Origin: JADLHS01 sp964553795
Lineage (GTDB): Bacteria > Verrucomicrobiota > Verrucomicrobiia > Limisphaerales > JADLHS01
Reading direction: 5' to 3'
DNA length: 64,000 nt
Assembly (NCBI GenBank): GCA_964553795.1
Contig: CAZKMR010000013.1
Span: forward strand, 3,656-67,655
The notes beneath the pieces were generated by a model. The model did no database searches, was not told the origin of the DNA, and saw only the letters and a list, made by a program, of their open reading frames with translations. Shown here in pieces: positions 44,972-52,193 of the stretch. A program made the position numbers and the translations under genes. Within the stretch, counting starts at the first letter, position 1, and the number at the start of each line of letters is the position of its first letter.

Positions 44972-45175
44972 ATGAGCGCCACAGAAATCATGCAGCAAAT
45001 TGAATCGCTTCCGCACAAAGAGCAGGAAGAGTTGTTTGTGTTGCTTACCAAGAAAGTGATGGGCGGTCGGGGCGAGAGTGCCAAATCTTGGGTGGGCAAG
45101 AAGCTCTCATTTGACGAGGCGTGCGAGGTTGTTTTTCGTGAAAACCGGGAACTCCTGAGTGACCTCGCCAAGTGA
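44972..45175 (+). CDS. Probable antitoxin of a Doc-type toxin-antitoxin pair
   Basis: A 67-residue acidic, helical protein. It opens with SATEIMQQIESLPHKEQEEL, a pattern common in small antitoxins and addiction-module proteins, and ends SFDEACEVVFRENRELLSDL, which looks like the flexible C-terminal arm that binds a toxin. No Phd-type DNA-binding fold is evident by eye, so its class is uncertain. It overlaps the Doc-like gene by 4 bases (GTGA), the classic coupling that keeps antitoxin and toxin in proportion. The gene order, antitoxin first, supports the assignment. Confidence 0.7.
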   Translation: MSATEIMQQIESLPHKEQEELFVLLTKKVMGGRGESAKSWVGKKLSFDEACEVVFRENRELLSDLAK

Positions 45176-45567
45176 ACGAGCCGATTTTTCTGACGCTTGA
45201 GCAAGTCTATCGTATCCATGCTAGAAGTTTGGTCGAGCATGGCGGCGGTGAAGGAGTTCGCGAACCAGGATTGGTTGAATCAGCTTTGGCCTCAGCTCAG
45301 AATACGTTTTATTACACCGGTGGCGATTTATTCGATGTGGCTGCAAGTTACGCCTTTCACATCGCGGAATCGCAAGCCTATGTCGATGGAAACAAACGGA
45401 CTGCAGCTGCTGCTGCAATGGTGTTTCTTGCGATCAATGGAGTCTATGCCCAGCCATCGCGTTGGGAGTTGCGTTTGGCAATGATAGAGATAGCCGAGAA
45501 GAAAAAAACGAAAGCAGACTTGGCAGAGATATTCCGCCGGTGCGCTCAATCAAAAGGCAGTTCATGA
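45172..45567 (+). CDS. doc: Doc/Fic-family toxin with altered catalytic motif
   Basis: A 131-residue death-on-curing family protein starting at GTG. The fold is clear: FLTLEQVYRIHARSLVEHGG, GLVESALASAQNTFYYTG, LFDVAASYAFHIAESQAYVD and GNKRTAAAAAMVFLAING. In typical Doc the core is HPFxDGNKR. Here it is QAYVDGNKR (residues 68-76), so Gln68 replaces the catalytic His while D72, N74, K75 and R76 remain. Doc kinases phosphorylate EF-Tu; without the histidine this activity is doubtful. Its stop codon overlaps the start of the ABC ATPase gene by 4 bases. Confidence 0.85.
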   Translation: MNEPIFLTLEQVYRIHARSLVEHGGGEGVREPGLVESALASAQNTFYYTGGDLFDVAASYAFHIAESQAYVDGNKRTAAAAAMVFLAINGVYAQPSRWELRLAMIEIAEKKKTKADLAEIFRRCAQSKGSS

Positions 45568-46766
45568 CCGTTAGCGAATCTCATCCCAAATCCGTCAGCG
45601 CCCAGCAGAAGTCCGCCGATGTGGTTGTGTCCGTGCGCGGGTTGACGAAGGTGTTCAAAGACTTCTGGGGTCGCTCCAAAGCGCATGCGGTGAACGATGT
45701 GGATTTCGACGTCAAACGCGGCGAAGTCTTCGGATTGCTCGGCCCGAATGGTTCGGGCAAGTCCACCACGGTGAAGATGCTGCTCGGCTTGCTGTATCCG
45801 ACCAAGGGTCACATCGAAGTGTTCGGTCAATCGCCGCGCCATGTACAGACCAAGGCGCGCATCGGCTATCTGCCCGAAGAATCCTATCTCTATCGCTATC
45901 TCAATTCGCGCGAGACGCTGGATTTCTTCGGCAACTTGTTTCATCTCGACAAAGGCGATCGCGACAAGCGCGCCGAGCAGTTGCTTGAAATGGTCGGGTT
46001 GAACCAGACGCGTACCCGGTCCGTCGGCGAGTTTTCCAAAGGCATGCAACGCCGCATCGGTCTGGCGCAAGCGCTCATCAATGATCCCGACCTCGTCATT
46101 CTCGATGAACCGACGGCGGGACTCGACCCGATTGGCTGTCGCGAAATCAAGGACCTGATTCTTGCGCTGGCGCGCCGCGGCAAGACGGTGATCCTGAGCA
46201 GTCACTTGCTGTCAGATGTGCAGGACGTGTGTGATCGCGTGGTGATTTATTACGGCGGGAAGATTCAAGCGCTCGGCACGTTGCAGGAATTGCTCGCCAA
46301 ACCGGATACCTTGCGTATCACCACCCCCGTGCTGCCGCGGCAAACCATGGAGCGCGTGTTGGAAACCATCCGCAAAGACATCGGCAACGGCGAAGTGCGC
46401 GTGGATAATCCGACGCAGAATCTCGAAAGTTACTTTTTAGAAGTCGTCGAGAAAGCCAAACAAGCGGCGCAACAAACCAGCGGCGCGCAATCCGGCGCGC
46501 GCGTGGCGGAATATCTACGCGGCGGCATTGAGGCGACTCCCGCGCCGGACAAAGTATTGGAGAAATTGACATTGCCGACAACGCCGACGGTAGCTCCGGC
46601 TGCGGAGAAGACCGCGCCTTCGACTGTGGACGAAGAGAAACTCGCTTCCCTAGCGAAACCCGAACCGTCGCCCGCCCCGAGCACACCCACGCCAGCCGCG
46701 GAAAAGGCCGAAGACCTCGCCAAAGCTGACGAAAAACTTTCATCGTTGCTCGGCAAAAAGAAATGA
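45564..46766 (+). CDS. ABC transporter ATP-binding protein with long C-terminal tail
   Basis: A 400-residue ATPase. The start is at ATG 45564, overlapping the toxin stop, with AAGG upstream. Motifs: Walker A GLLGPNGSGKSTT, Q-loop region GYLPEESYLYRYLN, signature FSKGMQRRIGLAQAL (a variant of LSGGQ), Walker B LVILDEPTAGLDP, and the switch His in VILSSHLLSDV. The ATPase core ends near residue 240. It is followed by about 160 residues, the last hundred being a Pro/Ala/Lys/Glu-rich tail (PTTPTVAPAAEKTAP) that is unusual for the family. It pairs with the permease 18 bases downstream. The substrate is unknown. Confidence 0.88.
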   Translation: MTVSESHPKSVSAQQKSADVVVSVRGLTKVFKDFWGRSKAHAVNDVDFDVKRGEVFGLLGPNGSGKSTTVKMLLGLLYPTKGHIEVFGQSPRHVQTKARIGYLPEESYLYRYLNSRETLDFFGNLFHLDKGDRDKRAEQLLEMVGLNQTRTRSVGEFSKGMQRRIGLAQALINDPDLVILDEPTAGLDPIGCREIKDLILALARRGKTVILSSHLLSDVQDVCDRVVIYYGGKIQALGTLQELLAKPDTLRITTPVLPRQTMERVLETIRKDIGNGEVRVDNPTQNLESYFLEVVEKAKQAAQQTSGAQSGARVAEYLRGGIEATPAPDKVLEKLTLPTTPTVAPAAEKTAPSTVDEEKLASLAKPEPSPAPSTPTPAAEKAEDLAKADEKLSSLLGKKK

Positions 46767-46784
46767 TCTGGTTCGCCTGAACTC

Positions 46785-48263
46785 ATGGATCGCGTGTTTT
46801 CATCTCTGGCGGCGTTGGCGGTTAGGTTGCTGACCGCGTTTGGGTTCTTTCCCTGGTTGGCCCGGCAATTGTTTGGGCAGCGGATCGCCGCAGTGATGGG
46901 CTTGACCTGGAAAGCCGCGTTTCGCTTCCGGCTATTCATCGTCATCGTGGTGCTGTTGCTCGCGGCGGTGGTCGGCTTGCCAATTCTGATCAAAGACGAC
47001 GGCACAGCGCGTGGGTTCACGCAAATTCTCCTGACCTACACGCTAAGCACCATCACGGCGCTGCTGGGATTGTCCACGCTTTGGCTTGCGTGCGGCACGT
47101 TGGCGCGCGATATCGAGGAATCGCAAATCCAGATGGTGGCGGTGAAACCGATTGCGCGGTGGCAGATCTGGATTGGCAAATGGCTGGGGCTGATGTCGCT
47201 CAACGCCGCGTTGTTGGCGATTTCCGGGCTGAGCGTGTTTCTCCTGTTGCAATGGCGCGCGACCCAACTACCGCCTGCCGAGCAGGCGGTGCTGCGCAAC
47301 GAAGTCCTGGTGGCGCGCGCGTCCGCCCGGCCGCCGACCTATGAGGAGTTGATCAAACAGGAAACCGAAGCGCGTTTGAAAGCGGCGTTGCAGCAGGCGC
47401 CGGTGACGCCGGCAGAAATTCCCTTGCTGCGGCAACAAATTCGGGAAGAGTTGAAATCCAGCGTTCAAAATCTGCCGCCGGGTTACGCGCAGTCCTGGCA
47501 GATTGATCTCGGTCTCGCAAAAAACTTCATTCGGGATCAACCGCTGTTTCTGCGGGTGAAATTCAATACAGCGCAGAGCAATCCTGCGGCGACCTACGAT
47601 GTCATGTGGCGCGTGGGCGTGCCGCGCGAGACGCCGGTGTGGCAAACGCCCGAACCGATGAGTCTGGCGGCGGAAACGTTTCATGAATTTGAAATCCCGC
47701 CGAATCTGTTCGACGACAAAGGAATTCTCACGGTGACCGCGTTGAACCTCAACAACGCTTCGTTATTGTTCACGGTCGAGGAGGGCATCGAAGTGTTGTA
47801 TCGTGAAGGCGGCTTCGCGCTGAACTTTGCGCGCGGCTTGGGCATCATTTTCTGTTGGATGGCGTTGCTGGCAACGTTGGGATTGGCTGCGGCGAGTTTC
47901 CTGTCTTTCCCGGTAGCGGCGTTTGTGGCAGTCGCGGCATTGGTGCTGGTGTTTTCGACGGGCACGCTCGCCAGCGCGGTGGAGGAAGGGACGATCATGA
48001 ATTACAACCAGGAAACCGGCGAACGGGGCAGTTCGCCCTTCGATTTCATCGCCATCCCGGCGTTCAAGGGCATTCTGTTTGTGATCAACATGGCGAAAGA
48101 TTATTCGCCAGTGGATGCCTTGAGTTCCGGGCGCAGCATCACCTGGTTGGAATTGGGCCGGGCTTTCACGCAAATCGTGTTGATTCTCGGCGGCGTCCTG
48201 GCCGCTTTCGGCATCTGGACGTTCCACCGGCGCGAACTGGCCACGGCGCAAAATCAATCATGA
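46785..48263 (+). CDS. ABC transporter permease with large external domain
   Basis: A 492-residue membrane protein. The N-terminal helices (LLTAFGFFPWLARQLFG, FRLFIVIVVLLLAAVVGLPI, ILLTYTLSTITALLGLSTLW) are followed by ARDIEESQIQMVAVKPIARW, the cytoplasmic motif of ABC-2 type permeases. A soluble region of about 200 residues comes next (roughly 165-345, with strands in FIRDQPLFLRVKFNTAQ and FHEFEIPPNLFDDKG). The C-terminal helices end in FGIWTFHRRELATAQ. It lies 18 bases after its ATPase gene and 19 bases before the large anchored helical protein, forming a three-gene unit. Confidence 0.8.
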   Translation: MDRVFSSLAALAVRLLTAFGFFPWLARQLFGQRIAAVMGLTWKAAFRFRLFIVIVVLLLAAVVGLPILIKDDGTARGFTQILLTYTLSTITALLGLSTLWLACGTLARDIEESQIQMVAVKPIARWQIWIGKWLGLMSLNAALLAISGLSVFLLLQWRATQLPPAEQAVLRNEVLVARASARPPTYEELIKQETEARLKAALQQAPVTPAEIPLLRQQIREELKSSVQNLPPGYAQSWQIDLGLAKNFIRDQPLFLRVKFNTAQSNPAATYDVMWRVGVPRETPVWQTPEPMSLAAETFHEFEIPPNLFDDKGILTVTALNLNNASLLFTVEEGIEVLYREGGFALNFARGLGIIFCWMALLATLGLAAASFLSFPVAAFVAVAALVLVFSTGTLASAVEEGTIMNYNQETGERGSSPFDFIAIPAFKGILFVINMAKDYSPVDALSSGRSITWLELGRAFTQIVLILGGVLAAFGIWTFHRRELATAQNQS

Positions 48264-48282
48264 CGATGCGCGACAAACATTC

Positions 48283-49809
48283 ATGAATTCGCGTGCGCAA
48301 AAAATCATGCGGCTGAGCCTGGCAGTTGTGCTGTTGATCGGCGCGACCGGCATGCAACGCAGTTTGAATCGCGATCGCGCGGCGTTGAATCTGACGCGGG
48401 TGTCGCCGCTGGAGAACGCGCCGCCGATGCTGGCGTTCACGACGGTGGCACTGGGAGGATTTCGCGGCTTAATCGCGAACATGCTGTGGATTCGCGCCAC
48501 GGAATTGCAGGAGAACGACAAGTTTTTCGAGATGGCGCAACTGGCGGATTGGATTACGAAGCTCGAACCGCACTTTGTGCAGGTCTGGACGGTGCAGGCC
48601 TGGAACATGTCCTACAACATCTCGGTGAAGTTCAAGGATTTCGACGATCGCTGGCGCTGGGTGCAACGCGGCATTTCGTTGCTGCGCGACGAGGGCTTGA
48701 AATACAACCCGAACGAGACGCTGCTATACCGCGAGCTGGCCTGGCATTTTCAGCACAAGATGGGCGCGAATCTTGATGACGCGAACATGTATTACAAACA
48801 GCAGTGGTTGAAGGAAATGACGGACGTGTTTGGACCAGGCGAACCCAAACTGGATGATCTGCTCAAGCCGGAATCCGAGGACGCCTTGCAGCGCCTCAAT
48901 CTGCTGACCAACAAATACAAGATGGACCCGGTCTTCATGCAGCAGGTCAACGAGCAATACGGGCCGTTGGAATGGCGACTGCCCGAGGCGCACGCGATTT
49001 ATTGGGCGGCGTTGGGATTGAAAAAGGCGCAGGAGAATCCCGACAAAATCAAAGCTGATGAACTCATTCAGTTGCGCCGGGCGGTGTATCAATCCCTGCA
49101 ATTGAGTTTTCAGCGCGGCAAACTGGTGGCGGATCCGTACACCGAAACATTCGAATTCGGTCCCAATCTTGAGATTGTGGACAAGGTCAGCGCCGCCTAC
49201 GAGCAAGCCATGGAAGACGAGCCCAATATGCGCGCGAACATTGAAACGGCGCATCGCAACCTGCTGGGCAACGCGATTTATTTCCTCTACGCGAACGACC
49301 GCATTCCCGAAGCGCTGAAGTGGTTTCGTTACCTCGGGCAAAAATATCCGGAAAAGCCGCTGCTGACCGGGCAACCCAACTCGTTGCCGGGAAATATTTC
49401 ACTCGAAGAATTTGCGCTGGGGCGCATTGTCGAAGACGTCAGTGAAACGTCCCGCGATCGCGTGACGGCGATTCTTTATGGTCATGCCCGGACGGGTTAT
49501 CGCTTTCTGGCGTTGGGTAACCGCAAACAATTCGAAGGGCTGCGCAATCTGTCGCGCGTGTTGTATCGCACGTACATGGGCAAGATTGGCGCCGGCGCCA
49601 ATCGCGAGCGCGTCGGCTTGCCGCCGGTGGAGCAGATCGAACAGGAAGTGTTGCAGGAGCTGCTCGATCCGCAACGCAGCCCGTGGCCGTTTGAACTGCG
49701 CAACGCCTTGCGCGCCGCCATGGGATTGCCGTTGGAAATCGCGCCTGCTCCGACGCCCGACACCAACGCGCCGCCGGCTACCGTGCCCGGCGCTCCGGCG
49801 GCTCGATAA
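48283..49809 (+). CDS. Membrane-anchored helical-repeat protein of unknown function
   Basis: A 508-residue protein, last of the ABC operon. An N-terminal hydrophobic anchor (RLSLAVVLLIGATGM) is followed by helical, TPR-like segments: GGFRGLIANMLWIRATELQE, FFEMAQLADWITKLEPHFVQ, VWTVQAWNMSYNISVKFKDF, and YNPNETLLYRELAWHFQHKM. Acidic, aromatic helices continue to the C-terminus. The tail has a TNAPPATVPGAP-type Pro/Ala stretch. I do not recognise a named family. Close spacing to the permease suggests a periplasmic or membrane accessory protein for the ABC transporter. Confidence 0.65.
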   Translation: MNSRAQKIMRLSLAVVLLIGATGMQRSLNRDRAALNLTRVSPLENAPPMLAFTTVALGGFRGLIANMLWIRATELQENDKFFEMAQLADWITKLEPHFVQVWTVQAWNMSYNISVKFKDFDDRWRWVQRGISLLRDEGLKYNPNETLLYRELAWHFQHKMGANLDDANMYYKQQWLKEMTDVFGPGEPKLDDLLKPESEDALQRLNLLTNKYKMDPVFMQQVNEQYGPLEWRLPEAHAIYWAALGLKKAQENPDKIKADELIQLRRAVYQSLQLSFQRGKLVADPYTETFEFGPNLEIVDKVSAAYEQAMEDEPNMRANIETAHRNLLGNAIYFLYANDRIPEALKWFRYLGQKYPEKPLLTGQPNSLPGNISLEEFALGRIVEDVSETSRDRVTAILYGHARTGYRFLALGNRKQFEGLRNLSRVLYRTYMGKIGAGANRERVGLPPVEQIEQEVLQELLDPQRSPWPFELRNALRAAMGLPLEIAPAPTPDTNAPPATVPGAPAAR

Positions 49810-49883
49810 GCGGTGCCGGTTTCTGCGCTCGACTCGCCCCCGCCCCAACCGCTACGTTTCGCGTCGCCTTCGACAGGCTTTTT

Positions 49884-50363
49884 ATGGATGAACTCCTGAA
49901 ATTATTGCAGGGCAATGCCCTCGAAACCCGCGAAAATCTCGCGAAACAACTCAATTTACCCACCGCTGAGGTCGCCAAGCGCATCGCCGATTACGAAAAG
50001 GCCGGCGTCATCCGCGGCTACCAGGCGGTGCTGAACGAGGACAAACTCGACCTCGACACCGTCACCGCCGTCATCGAAGTCAAAGTCACGCCGCAACGCG
50101 AAGGCGGGTTCGATCATATTGCCGAACGCATCAGCAAGTTCCCCGAGGTGCGCTCCGCGTATCTCATGAGCGGCTCTTACGATTTGTTGTTGTTCGTCGA
50201 AGGCAAAAATCTTCGGCAGGTGGCCGGGTTCGTCAGCGAGAAGTTATCGCCGCTCGACGGCGTGCTCTCGACGTCCACCCATTTCATGCTCAAAACCTAC
50301 AAGCGCCTCGGCGTCTTGATGCACCAGGAATCCTCCGATGAACGGCTCTCCGTCACTCCGTAA
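49884..50363 (+). CDS. Lrp/AsnC-family transcriptional regulator
   Basis: A 159-residue regulator. The N-terminal winged helix-turn-helix is seen in LLQGNALETRENLAKQLNLP and TAEVAKRIADYEKAGVIRGY. The C-terminal AsnC ligand-binding domain follows (VTAVIEVKVTPQREGGFDHI, RSAYLMSGSYDLLLFVEGKN, and STSTHFMLKTYKRLGVL). Family members bind amino acids or related effectors and regulate nearby metabolic genes. Its 3' end overlaps the aminotransferase start by 26 bases, so the two are co-translated and the enzyme is the natural target. Confidence 0.88.
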   Translation: MDELLKLLQGNALETRENLAKQLNLPTAEVAKRIADYEKAGVIRGYQAVLNEDKLDLDTVTAVIEVKVTPQREGGFDHIAERISKFPEVRSAYLMSGSYDLLLFVEGKNLRQVAGFVSEKLSPLDGVLSTSTHFMLKTYKRLGVLMHQESSDERLSVTP

Positions 50364-51510
50364 TCGCATCAACACCGTCGTGCGCGACATTCCGCGCTCC
50401 GGCATCCGGGATTTCTTCGACATCGTTACGACGATGAAAGACGTCATCAGTCTCGGCATCGGTGAACCGGATTTTGACACGCCCTGGCATGTGCGCGAAG
50501 CGACCGTGTTTGCGCTTGAACGCGGCGCCACCCACTATTCGAGTAACCTCGGCTACATCGAGCTGCGCCGGGCGTTGTCCAAATACGTCGCCAAGAATTT
50601 TGGCGCGGAATACAACCCGGACAACGAAGTCCTCGTTACTGTCGGCGTCAGTGAAGCGCTGGATCTCGCGTTGCGTGCGCTGATCAATCCCGGCGACGAA
50701 GTCTTGTATCACGAACCGTGCTACGTGTCTTATCGGGCCACGATTCTGTTCGCTGGCGGCAAACCACTCGCAGTGGAAACGAAGGCGGAAAATGGTTTTC
50801 GGCTCACCCGCGCGATGCTTGAAGCGAAATACACGCCCAAGACCAAGGTCTTGATGCTGAATTTTCCGAACAATCCCACCGGCGCAATCATGAGTCGCGA
50901 GGATTTGGAGGACATCGCGAAGTTTGCCGTTGAAAAGGATCTCATCGTCATCACGGATGAGATTTACGCCGAGCTGACTTACGACACGCCGCACACGAGC
51001 ATCGTGAGTCTGCCGGGGTTGCGCGATCGTACGATTTTTCTCCACGGGTTTTCGAAAGCCTGGGCGATGACGGGTTACCGGCTTGGTTACGCCTGCGGTC
51101 CGGCGGAACTGATCGAAGCGATGATGAAAATTCACCAATACACGATGCTGTGCGCGTCGTCGCTGGCTCAGAAAGCCGCAGTGGAAGCCCTCGCCCGAAA
51201 GGCCGATGTGGACACGATGATTGATGAGTATCGTCGCCGCCGGAATTTCATCGCCAGCTCATTTGCGGACATGGGCTTGGAATGCCATCGTCCATTGGGA
51301 GCGTTTTACGCGTTTCCCAGCGTGGCGAAGTTCAAACTGCCGGCGAAAGATTTCGCATTGAAATTTCTGCACGAAGAAAAGGTGGCGTTGGTACCCGGCA
51401 CGGCGTTCGGCGAATGTGGCGAAGGTTTCGTGCGCTGTGCGTATGCGACGAGTCTGGACAACATCAAGGAAGCCATGGTCCGCTTGAAACGGTTTGTGGC
51501 TCGGTTGTGA
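50338..51510 (+). CDS. PLP-dependent class I/II aminotransferase
   Basis: A 390-residue aspartate-aminotransferase-fold enzyme of the MalY/PatA or AspC-like group. NFPNNPTG (175-182), TDEIYAELTYD (with the PLP-ring Asp and Tyr) and the Schiff-base lysine Lys240 in HGFSKAWAMTGYRLGY are all present, plus the C-terminal arginine in EGFVRCAYATS. The N-terminal SLGIGEPDFDTPW and THYSSNLGYIELRRALSKY are typical of aspartate/aromatic aminotransferases. The substrate cannot be fixed. It overlaps the Lrp/AsnC regulator gene, which probably responds to an amino acid. Confidence 0.92.
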   Translation: MNGSPSLRNRINTVVRDIPRSGIRDFFDIVTTMKDVISLGIGEPDFDTPWHVREATVFALERGATHYSSNLGYIELRRALSKYVAKNFGAEYNPDNEVLVTVGVSEALDLALRALINPGDEVLYHEPCYVSYRATILFAGGKPLAVETKAENGFRLTRAMLEAKYTPKTKVLMLNFPNNPTGAIMSREDLEDIAKFAVEKDLIVITDEIYAELTYDTPHTSIVSLPGLRDRTIFLHGFSKAWAMTGYRLGYACGPAELIEAMMKIHQYTMLCASSLAQKAAVEALARKADVDTMIDEYRRRRNFIASSFADMGLECHRPLGAFYAFPSVAKFKLPAKDFALKFLHEEKVALVPGTAFGECGEGFVRCAYATSLDNIKEAMVRLKRFVARL

Positions 51511-51549
51511 GAATCGTGCCCGGCGACCGGGTACGAGAATGAGGTTGGT

Positions 51550-52125
51550 ATGGCAAAGCTGATTTTCAGCGGCGAAAAATTCGGCGGGCGAGTTTATGAA
51601 ATCCTCGCCCACCGAACTACTGTGGGCCGCAGCGACGAAAACACGCTCAGCATTCGGGACAGTTCCATTTCCGAACGTCATTGCGAAATCTATGACAACG
51701 GGACGGATTTAATTGTGCGCGATCTGGGATCGCGGAATGGCACGGTGGTGAATGGCGAATTGTTACGGGACGCGCAACGGCCGCTGGCGCACGGACAGGT
51801 CGTCAAGTTCGGCGCGATTGAAGCCCGGCTCGAAATGCCGGCGTCCGCTTCCAGTGACACGGTCACCGATGTCACGGCGGTTCATTTTCACGCGAAAAGT
51901 GCGAGTGCCCCGCCGCCCGTGCATCCCACGCCGGCAACACTTGCCGCCGGAACGGTCCCGAGTTCGGATGAACACACCTTGCTGTTGCCGCGGACCGAAG
52001 TGGAGGCGCCGCAATCTTCAGTAGCGCCGCCAGAAGTTCCACCCCGGCGCCGGCATAGTCTTTTGGTGGTGATGCTGGTTGGTCTCGGGCTGGCATTGTT
52101 AATTTGGGCGGTAATGGCGCGATAA
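51550..52125 (+). CDS. FHA-domain protein with C-terminal membrane helix
   Basis: A 191-residue protein. The FHA domain (residues 1-95) is complete: AHRTTVGRSDENTLSIRDSS, ISERHCEIYDNG, and DLGSRNGTVVNGELLRD, with the phosphothreonine-binding Arg and Ser/Asn in GRS, SERH and SRNGT. A Pro/Ala/Val-rich linker (about 96-165) leads to a C-terminal transmembrane helix (SLLVVMLVGLGLALLIWAVM) at the very end, so the FHA domain faces the cytoplasm. It should recognise phosphothreonine targets of Ser/Thr kinases such as the one at 7.3 kb. GAGG sits just ahead of the ATG. Confidence 0.85.
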   Translation: MAKLIFSGEKFGGRVYEILAHRTTVGRSDENTLSIRDSSISERHCEIYDNGTDLIVRDLGSRNGTVVNGELLRDAQRPLAHGQVVKFGAIEARLEMPASASSDTVTDVTAVHFHAKSASAPPPVHPTPATLAAGTVPSSDEHTLLLPRTEVEAPQSSVAPPEVPPRRRHSLLVVMLVGLGLALLIWAVMAR

Positions 52126-52193
52126 CAGCAGACGCAGCTTGGTGCGGGCGAAGTTCGCGTGTCTTTCGGCGCAGAAAGGGCTAAACATTTCTC

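Noticed and set aside
44972..45567. Toxin-antitoxin pair considered part of a mobile island
   Set aside because: No integrase, transposase, direct repeat or composition shift was seen around it; it is tightly embedded in the gene run.
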